From Corynebacterium otitidis ATCC 51513 (lineage in GTDB: Bacteria; Actinomycetota; Actinomycetes; Mycobacteriales; Mycobacteriaceae): DNA of 64,000 nt. A program made the position numbers and the translations under genes. Position 1 is the first letter of the stretch. Every line of letters begins with the position of its first letter. The notes below the pieces were generated by a model. That model ran no database searches. It was not told where the DNA came from and saw only the letters and a program-made list of their open reading frames with translations. The stretch spans positions 62,001 through 126,000 of the forward strand of contig NZ_JH815193.1 in assembly GCF_000296405.1 (NCBI RefSeq), given 5' to 3'. Below are positions 18,153 to 26,461 of the stretch, in pieces.

Positions 18153-18242
18153 ATGGAACAGCAGATCTTGGAGGATCTGAACAGAGTGCAGACGGTATTT
18201 GCGCAGATGCAGTCGTATTGGAACCACGCGGCGCGCAGCTAG
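18153..18242 (+). CDS. 29-aa peptide, candidate signal or bacteriocin-like peptide
   Basis: Short ORF of 29 codons beginning MEQQILEDLN and ending YWNHAARS. The ribosome-binding site GAAGGGGGTGAG is strong and well spaced, a good reason to think it is translated. Hydrophobic residues at positions 5, 9, 12, 16, 19 and 23 (I, L, V, F, M, W) recur every three to four residues, predicting one amphipathic helix. There is no Sec signal, Cys or lipobox. The HTH-repeat regulator begins 25 bp later and an ABC exporter follows, so a communication peptide or a leaderless antimicrobial is likely. No known family is recognised. Confidence 0.55.
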   Translation: MEQQILEDLNRVQTVFAQMQSYWNHAARS

Positions 18243-18267
18243 AAGCACATCAACTCCGGGAGGGGCC

Positions 18268-19422
18268 ATGACGACCAACGAGCTGACTCGACATCTAGAC
18301 CAGGTGTCCCAAGCGGCCGAGGGGAAGCCATCCCCTCCCGGCTTACTGCGCAGGATCCGGATCGCCCAGAGGATATCCGACAGGACGATCAGAGACCTCG
18401 CGTCACCACATTACCTCACCGATACAGGCGTGCGACGAGCTCCGGAGGCAAAGCTCTTCTGGAACCTTATCCTGGAACATTTTGCCATCGAGGACCGCGT
18501 CCGCTCGGAGGAACTATGCCGGCAGGCCGCCGACGAATCTTCTCAAGGGATTGTCGGACTAATCGACGATATCTCCCTCACGATCGGAGATTACCAACTG
18601 ATGTACCGCATCGTGGCCTCTGCCCTGCCACGGCTAGCTGCACCCTCCGATTCCTACGCGGCCACCGCGGTAGGAATGGTATTAGCAACGGCGGGCGACG
18701 ATAGGTGCGCCGATTTTTTCGACACTGCCTCCGTCGAGCAGCACCCCGTCGACAAGGCAATGAACCTGGTCAGGCTTGCCGCCTACTGCATTAAGAGGAA
18801 AAAGGCCTACCCACGATCTCAGGCAGCGCTCGAACGAGCGGTCGGCATTCTCGATGATAGCGAGCGATCGATTAAACCAGCCGAACGTCACGGCTGCCTC
18901 GCCTCGGTATACAACCTCGCATCACTGCTAGCCCTGCATACCGATGGCCCCATGGAGTCTGCCCGGAGCCTCGAGGCAGCACTCGATCACGCGCGTGAGG
19001 CCGTGATGTACCCGGACCGGCGAAGCGAAAACGCCCGCTACGGGATACAGATCTTTTGCAACCTGGCCCAGCTGCACTGTCTACGGGAGGAATATGAGGA
19101 AACACATAAGGCCATACTAGATAACGGAACCGTTTTTCTTGAACACGCGCCGGAGTACCGCACTGAGGTCGATTCGTGCCTCGCATACATCAACTACCTG
19201 GACGGCCACTTCACGGACGCGACGCGTCACGCGCGAGAGGCGATACGATCAATCGCCCGGCAGGCCTCGCCTCTCCGGCTAGCAGCCACTCGAAAGGTGC
19301 TTATCGGTTCCTTGATTCGTTTGGAACGCACCCACGATGCTGCCGCCGAGCAGGACAAGCTCATCCACGATCCGCTCGGTCTATCGGAGCTCAGCCACGA
19401 TTGCCCGGGAAATTTTAGCTAG
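18268..19422 (+). CDS. HTH plus helical-repeat regulator, RRNPP-like
   Basis: Protein of 384 aa. Residues about 25-75 fit a divergent XRE-type helix-turn-helix: RTIRDLASPHYLTDTGVRRA followed by PEAKLFWNLILEHFAI aligns with the usual recognition helix and 'GRRxP' turn. The rest is all-helical with TPR-like pairs (SQAALERAVGILDDSERS; SLEAALDHAREAV; FCNLAQLHCLREEYEETHKA). This is the architecture of RRNPP peptide-sensing regulators (Rgg, PlcR, AimR). The start ATG has GGGAGGGG upstream. It lies 25 bp after a 29-codon peptide and 9 bp before the ABC ATPase. Codons such as TTA, ATA and AGG, rare in the neighbours, suggest acquisition. The regulator role is inference. Confidence 0.6.
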   Translation: MTTNELTRHLDQVSQAAEGKPSPPGLLRRIRIAQRISDRTIRDLASPHYLTDTGVRRAPEAKLFWNLILEHFAIEDRVRSEELCRQAADESSQGIVGLIDDISLTIGDYQLMYRIVASALPRLAAPSDSYAATAVGMVLATAGDDRCADFFDTASVEQHPVDKAMNLVRLAAYCIKRKKAYPRSQAALERAVGILDDSERSIKPAERHGCLASVYNLASLLALHTDGPMESARSLEAALDHAREAVMYPDRRSENARYGIQIFCNLAQLHCLREEYEETHKAILDNGTVFLEHAPEYRTEVDSCLAYINYLDGHFTDATRHAREAIRSIARQASPLRLAATRKVLIGSLIRLERTHDAAAEQDKLIHDPLGLSELSHDCPGNFS

Positions 19423-19431
19423 AGGTAAATA

Positions 19432-20394
19432 TTGACACGCCTATCCTGTTCCGGGCTACGGAAATCCTATGGCTCGCGCGGTAAAGATGCCGTCTCTCAG
19501 GTCTCACTCGACATCGGACAAGGAAGTATCGTTTCGCTCGTGGGGCCGAACGGCGCGGGCAAGACCACCACGGTGCGGATGCTCGCCACTCTGCTCGCCC
19601 CGAGCGCGGGGAATATCACCGTCTGCGGGATTGATGCCGTGGCGCGGCGTCGCGCCGCGCGCCGACACCTCGGGTTGGTGCTCGGCGGGGACTCCGGCTT
19701 TTATCAGCGCGCCACCCTCCGCGATAACCTGCTCCTCTTCGCCGATATCGCGCGGGTACCTGGCAGCAAGCGTCACGAGCGAGTGTCCTCCGCCCTCGAG
19801 GCCGTCTCTCTTAGCGAGCAGGCCTCCTTACCGGTCTCCGCCCTGTCGAGGGGGATGAACCAGCGGCTCCACATCGCTCGGGGTCTGCTCAACAATCCTG
19901 AAGTGCTACTCCTCGACGAGCCCACCTCTGGCCTCGATCCGGAGGCCGCCCTCGATCTGCGACGTCTGGTCCGTGCACTCGCCAATGAGGGCACCGCCAT
20001 CCTGCTGACCTCCCACTATCTCACCGAGGTCGAGGACCTCAGCGACGAGATCAACGTGATCGTCGACGGTTCTATTGTCGCCACCGGCGGGACGCACGAC
20101 GTGGCGAAGGCCGCCGGCATCGGTGAGGTCACCACCGCGAGCCTGCCGGTCTCGCTCGGCGCAAGCATGGACGATGTGCTCGACCGCTTGCGGGATATCG
20201 ACGGCGTGGTGCGGATCGCCTCCACTCGCTTCGAGGCGCGCGTGCTCATCTCGCTGAGCTGGCGCGCCTCGGCCCGCCCCGCGGTCGGCGCCGTGGAGTC
20301 GCTGCTCGCCGAAGCGGGTGTCAACTCACCGGCGGTGGTCACCAGACCCGCCACGCTGGAGGAGAGCTATCTCGGGCTGGTGGGCGCCGCATGA
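19432..20394 (+). CDS. ABC-2 type transporter ATP-binding protein
   Basis: Protein of 320 aa. Walker A is GPNGAGKTTT, the signature is VSALSRGMNQRLHIA (LSRGM replaces the usual LSGGQ), Walker B is VLLLDEP, and the H-loop is LLTSHYL. A C-terminal extension of about 85 aa follows the nucleotide-binding domain, as in drug/peptide exporters of the CcmA/NodI group. The start is TTG with GAGG 8 bases upstream, 9 bp after the regulator. The ATP site looks complete. With the two permeases it should form an efflux pump; the substrate may be the 29-aa peptide or a toxin. Confidence 0.9.
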   Translation: MTRLSCSGLRKSYGSRGKDAVSQVSLDIGQGSIVSLVGPNGAGKTTTVRMLATLLAPSAGNITVCGIDAVARRRAARRHLGLVLGGDSGFYQRATLRDNLLLFADIARVPGSKRHERVSSALEAVSLSEQASLPVSALSRGMNQRLHIARGLLNNPEVLLLDEPTSGLDPEAALDLRRLVRALANEGTAILLTSHYLTEVEDLSDEINVIVDGSIVATGGTHDVAKAAGIGEVTTASLPVSLGASMDDVLDRLRDIDGVVRIASTRFEARVLISLSWRASARPAVGAVESLLAEAGVNSPAVVTRPATLEESYLGLVGAA

Positions 20395-21122
20395 TGGCTC
20401 TCATCCGGATGGCGGGCTTCCACCTGCGGGAGTTCGCCCGCGTCGGATTCTTCGCGACGCTGCTGGTGACCTCCACGATATCGGTGCTGGCCCTGCAGGC
20501 CCTCGGCTCTCGCGCCACCCCGGATCCCGCGGGCGACGGAGATATCTGGCTGCGCTCCGCGCAGGTGGGCATGTGGACGACCTGCACCGTCGCCGCCGGA
20601 TTCCTCGGTTTCCAGCGTTTCCAGGGCACCTTGGTGCACCTGCTGTTCACGCCCCGCCGCCCGGCTGCGACCCTGCTGCCGATGATCGCGGACGGTTCCC
20701 TATTCGGGCTGCTTGCCTTCCCGCTTGCCGCCTGCCTCGCCGCGCTACTCGGCCTGCCGATCGACGCCGCCAGCCCGGCCGCGATAGCACTCGGAATCCC
20801 CGCGCTGTGGCTGGCGTGCCTAAGCCTCTGCACGATTATTAGCCCACTTTTCGTCCTCACCCCCAACGCGATCGCTTACGAGGGGCTACTCGCCGCGCCT
20901 ATCGTGTTGCTCTCCGGGGTGTTCGGTTATCCCAACGACACCCTGGCTTATATTGGTTGGCTGCTTCCCACCGCGCATGGGATCGCCGTTCTTAACGGCG
21001 GCGGGCTGTGGCATCTCGCGGCAGGACTGACGCTGAGCGGGTTATTCGCCGCGTTAGGCTGCCTGCTACTACGCCGCGCCGACGATAAGGCCACCCGAGC
21101 AGGAAGCCTGGAGATCATATGA
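20391..21122 (+). CDS. ABC-2 transporter permease, first subunit
   Basis: Integral membrane protein of 243 aa with six hydrophobic stretches, beginning MMALIRMAGFHLREFARVGFF, the usual cytoplasmic coupling helix of ABC-2 permeases. Its ATG overlaps the ATPase stop (ATGA), so translation is coupled. The last segment, SGLFAALGCLLLRRADDK, ends in the positive-inside anchor. No ABC-2 sub-family can be assigned by eye. It acts with the second permease as a likely heterodimer. Confidence 0.85.
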   Translation: MMALIRMAGFHLREFARVGFFATLLVTSTISVLALQALGSRATPDPAGDGDIWLRSAQVGMWTTCTVAAGFLGFQRFQGTLVHLLFTPRRPAATLLPMIADGSLFGLLAFPLAACLAALLGLPIDAASPAAIALGIPALWLACLSLCTIISPLFVLTPNAIAYEGLLAAPIVLLSGVFGYPNDTLAYIGWLLPTAHGIAVLNGGGLWHLAAGLTLSGLFAALGCLLLRRADDKATRAGSLEII

Positions 21123-21898
21123 ATGGCCTGCGCACTCATATCAAGGTGGCCGTCCGCTCGACACCGGCGTTGGCGAACGGCTCCACCGCGGTCACCACCT
21201 TGGGGCTTATCCCCTTAATCGAGACGGTCTTCCTCGTCGCCGTGGCCACCGCCGTCAACAGCCCCGAGACGACCATGACAGCCTACGCCGGGCTGATCGT
21301 CGGGGCAATCACCGCGACGATGGGCGGCGGGGTAGGCGCGGTGGCCCGCGACCGGGCGCTCGGGGTACTTGCCGAGGTGATCAGCTTCGGCCCCTTCAAC
21401 CCGAAGCTGTGGCTCGCCCGCTTCCTGCCGGCCGCCGCCGTCACGGTGGTGTCCTCCGCGATCGGGGCGTGTGGCATATATGCGCTTGACTCGACCCACG
21501 ACGTCGAAAGGCTCGTGGTGGCGCTGCTCGCCATTCTTGCCGCCGTGCCAGTGGGGGTCAGCGCTGGGATGGCCTGTGCGGCCGCGGCGACGGTGCTGCG
21601 CGACCCGTTTGCCGTCGTCAATGTGGTGGCCCCGCTGCTGCCCATCACTGCCGGCGTGATCCTCCCGCACGAGGCGTATCCCCCGGTGTTCAAAGAACTC
21701 GCCGCGCTGTGCCCGGGAACCTGGCTCATCGACGCGCTGCGCTCCGCGGCCGTCCCGGGTGTGGGCCTGGCGGAATCCGCGCCCGCCCTCGCGTTGGAGG
21801 GACTAGTCTGCGCCGGCTGGCTCGGGGTGGGGCTCGCTGCGATCGGCTGGGCCGCCAGGCGCGTCTATCGCACCGGCGACAACAGAGCGCTGCTCTAG
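21119..21898 (+). CDS. ABC-2 transporter permease, second subunit
   Basis: Integral membrane protein of 259 aa with six hydrophobic segments. The C-terminal half has the ABC-2 look (VVNVVAPLLPITAGVILPHEAYPPVF, then LAALCPGTWLIDALRSAAVPG). The start overlaps the upstream permease stop (ATGA). It is the last gene of the peptide-regulator-ABC locus, followed by a strong terminator shared with fhs. Export or immunity for a peptide is inferred from context only. Confidence 0.85.
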   Translation: MNGLRTHIKVAVRSTPALANGSTAVTTLGLIPLIETVFLVAVATAVNSPETTMTAYAGLIVGAITATMGGGVGAVARDRALGVLAEVISFGPFNPKLWLARFLPAAAVTVVSSAIGACGIYALDSTHDVERLVVALLAILAAVPVGVSAGMACAAAATVLRDPFAVVNVVAPLLPITAGVILPHEAYPPVFKELAALCPGTWLIDALRSAAVPGVGLAESAPALALEGLVCAGWLGVGLAAIGWAARRVYRTGDNRALL

Positions 21899-22067
21899 CA
21901 GCTTCTTCGCCCGAGGGACGAGGACCTGGTAGGCGTAGCCTGGGCGAGCCGTTGTCCGGCCCCACCACCGCGAGACATCTCGCCGGTGGGCTTCTCCCAG
22001 CGGCCGGCCGCATGCTGTCCTCGGGAGGCGATCGCACGCCCCACAGTGGCTATTTCTTGTGGGCTCT

Positions 22068-22111
22068 AAAAGCCCGCCCCGGAAGCGTTCGTGCTTCCGG
22101 GGCGGGCTTTT
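22068..22111. terminator. Bidirectional terminator between ABC locus and fhs
   Basis: Perfect inverted repeat: AAAAGCCCGCCCCGGAAGC, loop GTTCGT, then the complementary arm ending in GGGCTTTT. The stem is GC-rich and both strands end in a T run, so it can serve the plus-strand ABC genes and the convergent fhs gene. Confidence 0.9.
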
Positions 22112-22154
22112 CACGGCAACGCGGCACGTACGCCGCGGCTAGGGCGTGGTCCTC

Positions 22155-23813
22155 TTAGAAGAGGCCGACGACCTTGCCTTCCTCGTCGATGTCGATCTTC
22201 TCCGCCGAGGGCTTCTTCGGCAGGCCCGGCATCGTCATGACGTTGCCGGTGAGAGCGACGACGAAGCCGGCGCCGGTGCGCGGCTGCAGCTCGCGGACCG
22301 TGAGGGTGTGGCCCTCCGGGGCGCCGAGCTCGGAGGCGTCGTCGGAGAAGGAGAACTGGTTCTTCGAGACGCACACCGGGAGCTTGTCCCAGCCGTTGTC
22401 CTTGAGCTTCTTCAAGTCCTTCTTCGCGTCCTTGGTGAAGACGACCTTGTCGGCGTGGTAGAGCTCCTTGGCGATGGTGTTGAGCGTCGCCTCGACGCCC
22501 TCCTCCGGGTCGTAGAGCTGCTTGGAGCCCTCGCCGAGGTTGTCGAGCACCTTCTTCGCCAGGTCGCGGGCGCCCTCGCCGCCCTCGGCCCAGACCTTGG
22601 ACTCGGAGAGCGCGACGCCGAAGTCCTCGGCCCACTTCGCCATGAACTCGCGCTCCTTGTCGGAGTCGATCGGGAAGAGGTTGAGGGCGACGACCGGCTC
22701 GACGCCGAACTTGCGGAGGTTCTCGATGTGGCGCTCGAGGTTGGGCAGGCCGGCCTTGAGCGCGTCGAGGTTCTCCTCGTTGAGGTCGTCCTTCGCGACG
22801 CCGCCGTTGTACTTCAGCGAGCGGATGGTCGCGACGATGACCGCGCCGGCGGCCGAGAGGCCGCCGAAGCGGGCCTTGATGTCGAAGAACTTCTCCGCGC
22901 CGAGGTCCGCGCCGAAGCCCGCCTCGGTGAAGACGTAGTCCGCGGTGCGCAGCGCCGTGTCGGTGGCGAGCAGCGTGTTGCAGCCGTGCGCAATGTTCGC
23001 GAACGGGCCGCCGTGCACGTAGGCTGGGGTGCCGCCGAGGGTCTGCACGAGGTTCGGGTTGATGGTGTCCTTGAGCAGGACGGTCAGCGCGCCCTCGGCC
23101 TTGAGCTCGCGGACGGTGACGGGCTTCTTGTCGTAGGTCAGCCCGATGTTGATGTTGCCGATGCGCTCCTTGAGGTCGGAGAGCGACGTCGCGAGCCCGA
23201 CGACCGCCATGATCTCGGAGGCGGCGGTGATGGTGAAGCCGTCCTGGCGGGGCACGCCCGAGGTGGGGCCCCCCAGGCCGACGACCACGTGGCGCAGGGC
23301 GCGGTCGTTGACGTCGACGCAGCGCTGCCAGGTGACCTGGCGCGGGTCGATGTTGAGCTCGTTGCCCTGGTGGATGTGGTTGTCGATGATCGAGGCGAGC
23401 GTGTTGTTCGCCGCGGTGATCGCGTGGAAGTCGCCGGTGAAGTGGAGGTTGATGTCCTCCATCGGGACGACCTGCGAGTAGCCGCCGCCGGCAGCGCCGC
23501 CCTTGACGCCCATGACCGGGCCCTGGGAGGGCTCGCGGATCGCGGCGATGGCGTTCTTGCCCTCGAGGGTGAAGGCGTCGGCCAGGCCGATGAGCGTGGT
23601 GGACTTGCCCTCGCCGGCGGGCGTCGGGGACATGCCGGTGACGAGGATCAGCTTGCCCTTGCGGGGCTGGTCGGCCACGAGGCTGGCGTCGACCTTGGCC
23701 TTGTTGCCGCCGTACGGGATGAACGCGTCGTCCGGGATCCCCGCGCGCTTCGCGATATCCTCGATAGGCTCCAGCTTGTGGTTCTGTGCGATTTCGACAT
23801 CGGAAAGTGCCAT
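22155..23813 (-). CDS. fhs: Formate--tetrahydrofolate ligase
   Basis: Makes 10-formyl-tetrahydrofolate from formate, ATP and THF, feeding purine and one-carbon metabolism. It is 552 aa, the usual length. The ATP-binding loop is MSPTPAGEGKSTTLIGLADAF. The family segments REPSQGPVMGVKGGAAGGGY and LHFTGDFHAITAANN are intact. The start MALSDVEIAQNHKLEPI has no competing upstream codon. It is divergent from a DUF202 pair with 76 bp between, and convergent with the ABC locus. It lies in the segment that breaks the recB-to-hisG order of M. tuberculosis. Confidence 0.97.
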   Translation of the reverse strand: MALSDVEIAQNHKLEPIEDIAKRAGIPDDAFIPYGGNKAKVDASLVADQPRKGKLILVTGMSPTPAGEGKSTTLIGLADAFTLEGKNAIAAIREPSQGPVMGVKGGAAGGGYSQVVPMEDINLHFTGDFHAITAANNTLASIIDNHIHQGNELNIDPRQVTWQRCVDVNDRALRHVVVGLGGPTSGVPRQDGFTITAASEIMAVVGLATSLSDLKERIGNINIGLTYDKKPVTVRELKAEGALTVLLKDTINPNLVQTLGGTPAYVHGGPFANIAHGCNTLLATDTALRTADYVFTEAGFGADLGAEKFFDIKARFGGLSAAGAVIVATIRSLKYNGGVAKDDLNEENLDALKAGLPNLERHIENLRKFGVEPVVALNLFPIDSDKEREFMAKWAEDFGVALSESKVWAEGGEGARDLAKKVLDNLGEGSKQLYDPEEGVEATLNTIAKELYHADKVVFTKDAKKDLKKLKDNGWDKLPVCVSKNQFSFSDDASELGAPEGHTLTVRELQPRTGAGFVVALTGNVMTMPGLPKKPSAEKIDIDEEGKVVGLF

Positions 23814-23889
23814 GACTCCGATGGTAGCGACGACACGGAGCCCCGTGTGGTGGACTTACTCACATTGCCGGACTTTGGGGGTTGTGCTA

Positions 23890-24270
23890 ATGCCCGAGAG
23901 GGAAGACATTCGGCGCCGCGTGTTGGGCGGCGGCGAGGAACCCGACCCGAGATTCAGCCTCGCTAATGAGCGGACGTTTCTCGCGTGGACGCGCACGTCG
24001 CTCGCGCTGCTCGCCGGCGGCATTGCCGTCGGCGCGCTACCGAGCGAGTTCCTTCCCGGGACGAGCCGCCTGCCGCTGTCGGTGGCGCTGCTCGCGCTCG
24101 GGCTCGTCACGGCCGTCTCCGCGGCGGCGCGCTGGCTCAAGGTCGAGCGGGCGCTGCGCCACCGCCGCCCCCTGCCGCTGCCCGGCCTCCTGCCGGCGGT
24201 GAGCGCGGGCGTGGCGCTCGGCGCGCTGGCCGCGGCGGTCATCTTCCTGGTCTCGGGGCTGGGCTCGTGA
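23890..24270 (+). CDS. DUF202 membrane protein (YidH-like)
   Basis: Protein of 126 aa carrying the DUF202 signature LANERTFLAWTRTSLALLAGG followed by three hydrophobic segments. The ATG at 23890 has GGGGG about 9 bases upstream. It is divergent from fhs and overlaps the next DUF202 gene by GTGA, so the pair is translationally coupled. DUF202 proteins are small inner-membrane proteins of unknown function. Confidence 0.88.
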   Translation: MPEREDIRRRVLGGGEEPDPRFSLANERTFLAWTRTSLALLAGGIAVGALPSEFLPGTSRLPLSVALLALGLVTAVSAAARWLKVERALRHRRPLPLPGLLPAVSAGVALGALAAAVIFLVSGLGS

Positions 24271-24611
24271 CCGGCGAGGCGAGCGGAGGCCCGGGCTTCG
24301 ACCCGGGCCTCCAGCCGGAGCGCACCACCCTGTCGTGGACGCGGATGAGCCTCGCGCTGCTCGTCGTCTCCGCGCTCATCCTGCGCTGGCTCGACACGCT
24401 CGGCGCGGCGGCGCTCGTGCTCGTCTCCGGATTCGCGGCGCTCGCCTGCGGGCTCATGGCCGCGCAGCGGCGCCGCTACCGCGCCGCCCGCGGCGCCATT
24501 GAGAGCGGCGCGCCGCGCCCGCCGCTGGCGAGCATCGCGGCGATGACGGCGGGCGAGATTCTCCTCGGACTCGCCGCGCTCGCGATCGTCGTCGGCCACG
24601 AGATTCTCTAG
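24267..24611 (+). CDS. DUF202 membrane protein, second copy
   Basis: Protein of 114 aa beginning at GTG (MTGEASGGPGFDPGLQPERT), overlapping the first copy. The signature appears as PERTTLSWTRMSLALLVVSA, followed by two further hydrophobic segments, the last being EILLGLAALAIVVGHEIL. Paired DUF202 genes are common in actinobacteria and probably act as a heteromeric membrane complex (inference). Function unknown. Confidence 0.87.
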   Translation: MTGEASGGPGFDPGLQPERTTLSWTRMSLALLVVSALILRWLDTLGAAALVLVSGFAALACGLMAAQRRRYRAARGAIESGAPRPPLASIAAMTAGEILLGLAALAIVVGHEIL

Positions 24612-24732
24612 CCGCCGGCAGCGCTAATGGCCCGCACCAAAGGGCGCCTGCGCACTCCCCTCCCCTATTTGCGGGGACGGCGCCGAGTTCGGCGGCCGAC
24701 ACCCGAAAATTAGGGAAGCGAAATAGAACCGC

Positions 24733-26343
24733 TTAGTCGTTGTCGAGGTAGATCTTCCCCTGGAATTCGGGGTGCATGAGATTCTCCGGGGAAAGGACCC
24801 GGTCGAGGGTCTTTTCGTCGAGGAGTTCGCGCTCGAGGACGACCTCGCGGACCGTTTTCCCGGTCTCGTGGGCCTCGCGGGCGACGAGGTCGCCGTTGTG
24901 GTGCCCGATGAACGGGTTGAGGTAGGTGACGATCCCGATGGAGTTGTCGACGTTGCGCCGGCACACCTCGGGGTTGGCGGTAATACCCTCGATGCACTTC
25001 TCCCGCAGCGTGATCGCCGCGTTGCGCAGGATGCGCAGCGACTGGAAGAGCGCCTCGCCGATGACGGGCTCCATGACGTTGAGCTGCAGCTGGCCCGCCT
25101 CGGAGGCCATGCCGACGGTGAGGTCGTTGCCGAAGACCTTGAAGGCCACCTGGTTGACGACCTCGGGGATGACGGGGTTGACCTTGCCGGGCATGATCGA
25201 CGAGCCCGCCTGGCGGGCGGGCACGTTGATCTCCCCCAACCCGGCCCGCGGCCCCGAGGCGAGCAGGCGCAGGTCGTTGGAGATCTTCGAGAGCTTCGTC
25301 GCCGCGCGCTTGAGCGCCGAATGCGCGAGCACGTAGGCGCCCGTGTCCGAGGTCGCCTCGATGAGGTCGTAGGCCGTGGTGATCTCCAGGCCGGTGACCT
25401 CGGAGAGCGCCGCGACGACCTGGTGGCGGTAGCCGGCCGGCGTGTTGACCCCGGTGCCGATCGCGGTGGCGCCGAGGTTGACCTCGAGCAGGCGGCGCGC
25501 CGCGTCGCGCAGCACGTTCTGCTCCTCGGCGATGTTGTGGGCGAACGCGCGGAACTCGTCGCCGAGCGTCATGGGCACGGCGTCCTGCAGCTGAGTGCGG
25601 CCCATCTTTAGGATGTCGGCGAACTCGTTGCCCTTCTTCGCGAGCGCCTGCTCGAGGTCCTTGAACGCGTCGATGAGGCGCACGAGCTCGGCGTAGACGC
25701 CGAGCCTGAAGCCCGTCGGGTAGGCGTCGTTCGTCGACTGGCTCATGTTGACGTCGTCGTTGGGGTGGATGACGTCGTAGGTGCCCTTCTTCTCGCCCAG
25801 GTACTCGAGCGCGAGGTTCGCGACGACCTCGTTGGTGTTCATGTTCAGCGAGGTGCCCGCCCCGCCCTGGAACACGTCGAGCGGGAACTGGTCCATGCAG
25901 CGGCCCTTGTCGAGGATCTCGTCGCAGGCCCACATGATCGCCTCGGCCTTGCGGCGCGGCAGGGTGTGCAGCCGCCGGTTCGCGAGCGCGGCGGCCTTCT
26001 TCACGGCGACCATCCCGCGGATGAAGCTCGGCACCTGGTTGATCGTCGTGCGCGAGATCTGGAAGTTCTCCACCGCGCGCAGCGTGTGGATGCCGTAGTA
26101 GGCGTCGGCCGGCACCTCCATGGTGCCGAGCAGGTCCTCCTCGGTGCGGGTCTTGCCCGAGGTGCCCGGGCCGGCGGCCGCGCGGGCGGCGCGCTCCCGC
26201 TTCGCGGCCGCGGCCGCGGGGCTGATCTCCTCGCCGGTCGGCACGTCGGCGATCGTCTCGTCCGCGCCGGGCGTGGCCTCGGCGGGCTTCTTCTCGGCCG
26301 CGGGCTTGGCGTCGCTCTTCTTCTTCGGCTTCTTCGCCGCCAT
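24733..26343 (-). CDS. aspA: Aspartate ammonia-lyase
   Basis: Converts L-aspartate to fumarate and ammonia in the cytosol. It is 536 aa. The signature loop [11 protein letters not shown] carries the catalytic Ser. The substrate-binding segments [20 protein letters not shown] and [15 protein letters not shown] are intact. The first 65 or so residues ([19 protein letters not shown] and onward) are a Lys/Ala/Pro-rich extension not needed for the fumarase/aspartase fold. A similar long N-terminus is known in C. glutamicum AspA. The position next to hisG-hisE is also as in C. glutamicum. Confidence 0.95.
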   Translation of the reverse strand: MAAKKPKKKSDAKPAAEKKPAEATPGADETIADVPTGEEISPAAAAAKRERAARAAAGPGTSGKTRTEEDLLGTMEVPADAYYGIHTLRAVENFQISRTTINQVPSFIRGMVAVKKAAALANRRLHTLPRRKAEAIMWACDEILDKGRCMDQFPLDVFQGGAGTSLNMNTNEVVANLALEYLGEKKGTYDVIHPNDDVNMSQSTNDAYPTGFRLGVYAELVRLIDAFKDLEQALAKKGNEFADILKMGRTQLQDAVPMTLGDEFRAFAHNIAEEQNVLRDAARRLLEVNLGATAIGTGVNTPAGYRHQVVAALSEVTGLEITTAYDLIEATSDTGAYVLAHSALKRAATKLSKISNDLRLLASGPRAGLGEINVPARQAGSSIMPGKVNPVIPEVVNQVAFKVFGNDLTVGMASEAGQLQLNVMEPVIGEALFQSLRILRNAAITLREKCIEGITANPEVCRRNVDNSIGIVTYLNPFIGHHNGDLVAREAHETGKTVREVVLERELLDEKTLDRVLSPENLMHPEFQGKIYLDND

Positions 26344-26461
26344 GGGTCGGTTCGTCCCCTCTCGCCTGACTATCTGTCTCGGACAGCGCCCGACCGCGCG
26401 TGCGCGCGGCCGGGCGGCTCGGGGTTCATGGTAGCGCGGGGGCCCGCGTCCGGGGGCGGCG

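Noticed and set aside
18153-21898. Reading the peptide locus as a lanthipeptide, lasso or thiopeptide cluster
   Set aside because: The peptide has no Cys and few Ser/Thr, and there is no LanM/LanB, cyclodehydratase, B/C protein or radical SAM enzyme nearby.
21803-22114. Minus-strand frame with a protein-like stretch (ARPGYAYQVLVPRAKKLLEQ)
   Set aside because: Runs through the shared terminator and overlaps the permease gene. Too short to call a relic, though a gene fragment cannot be excluded.
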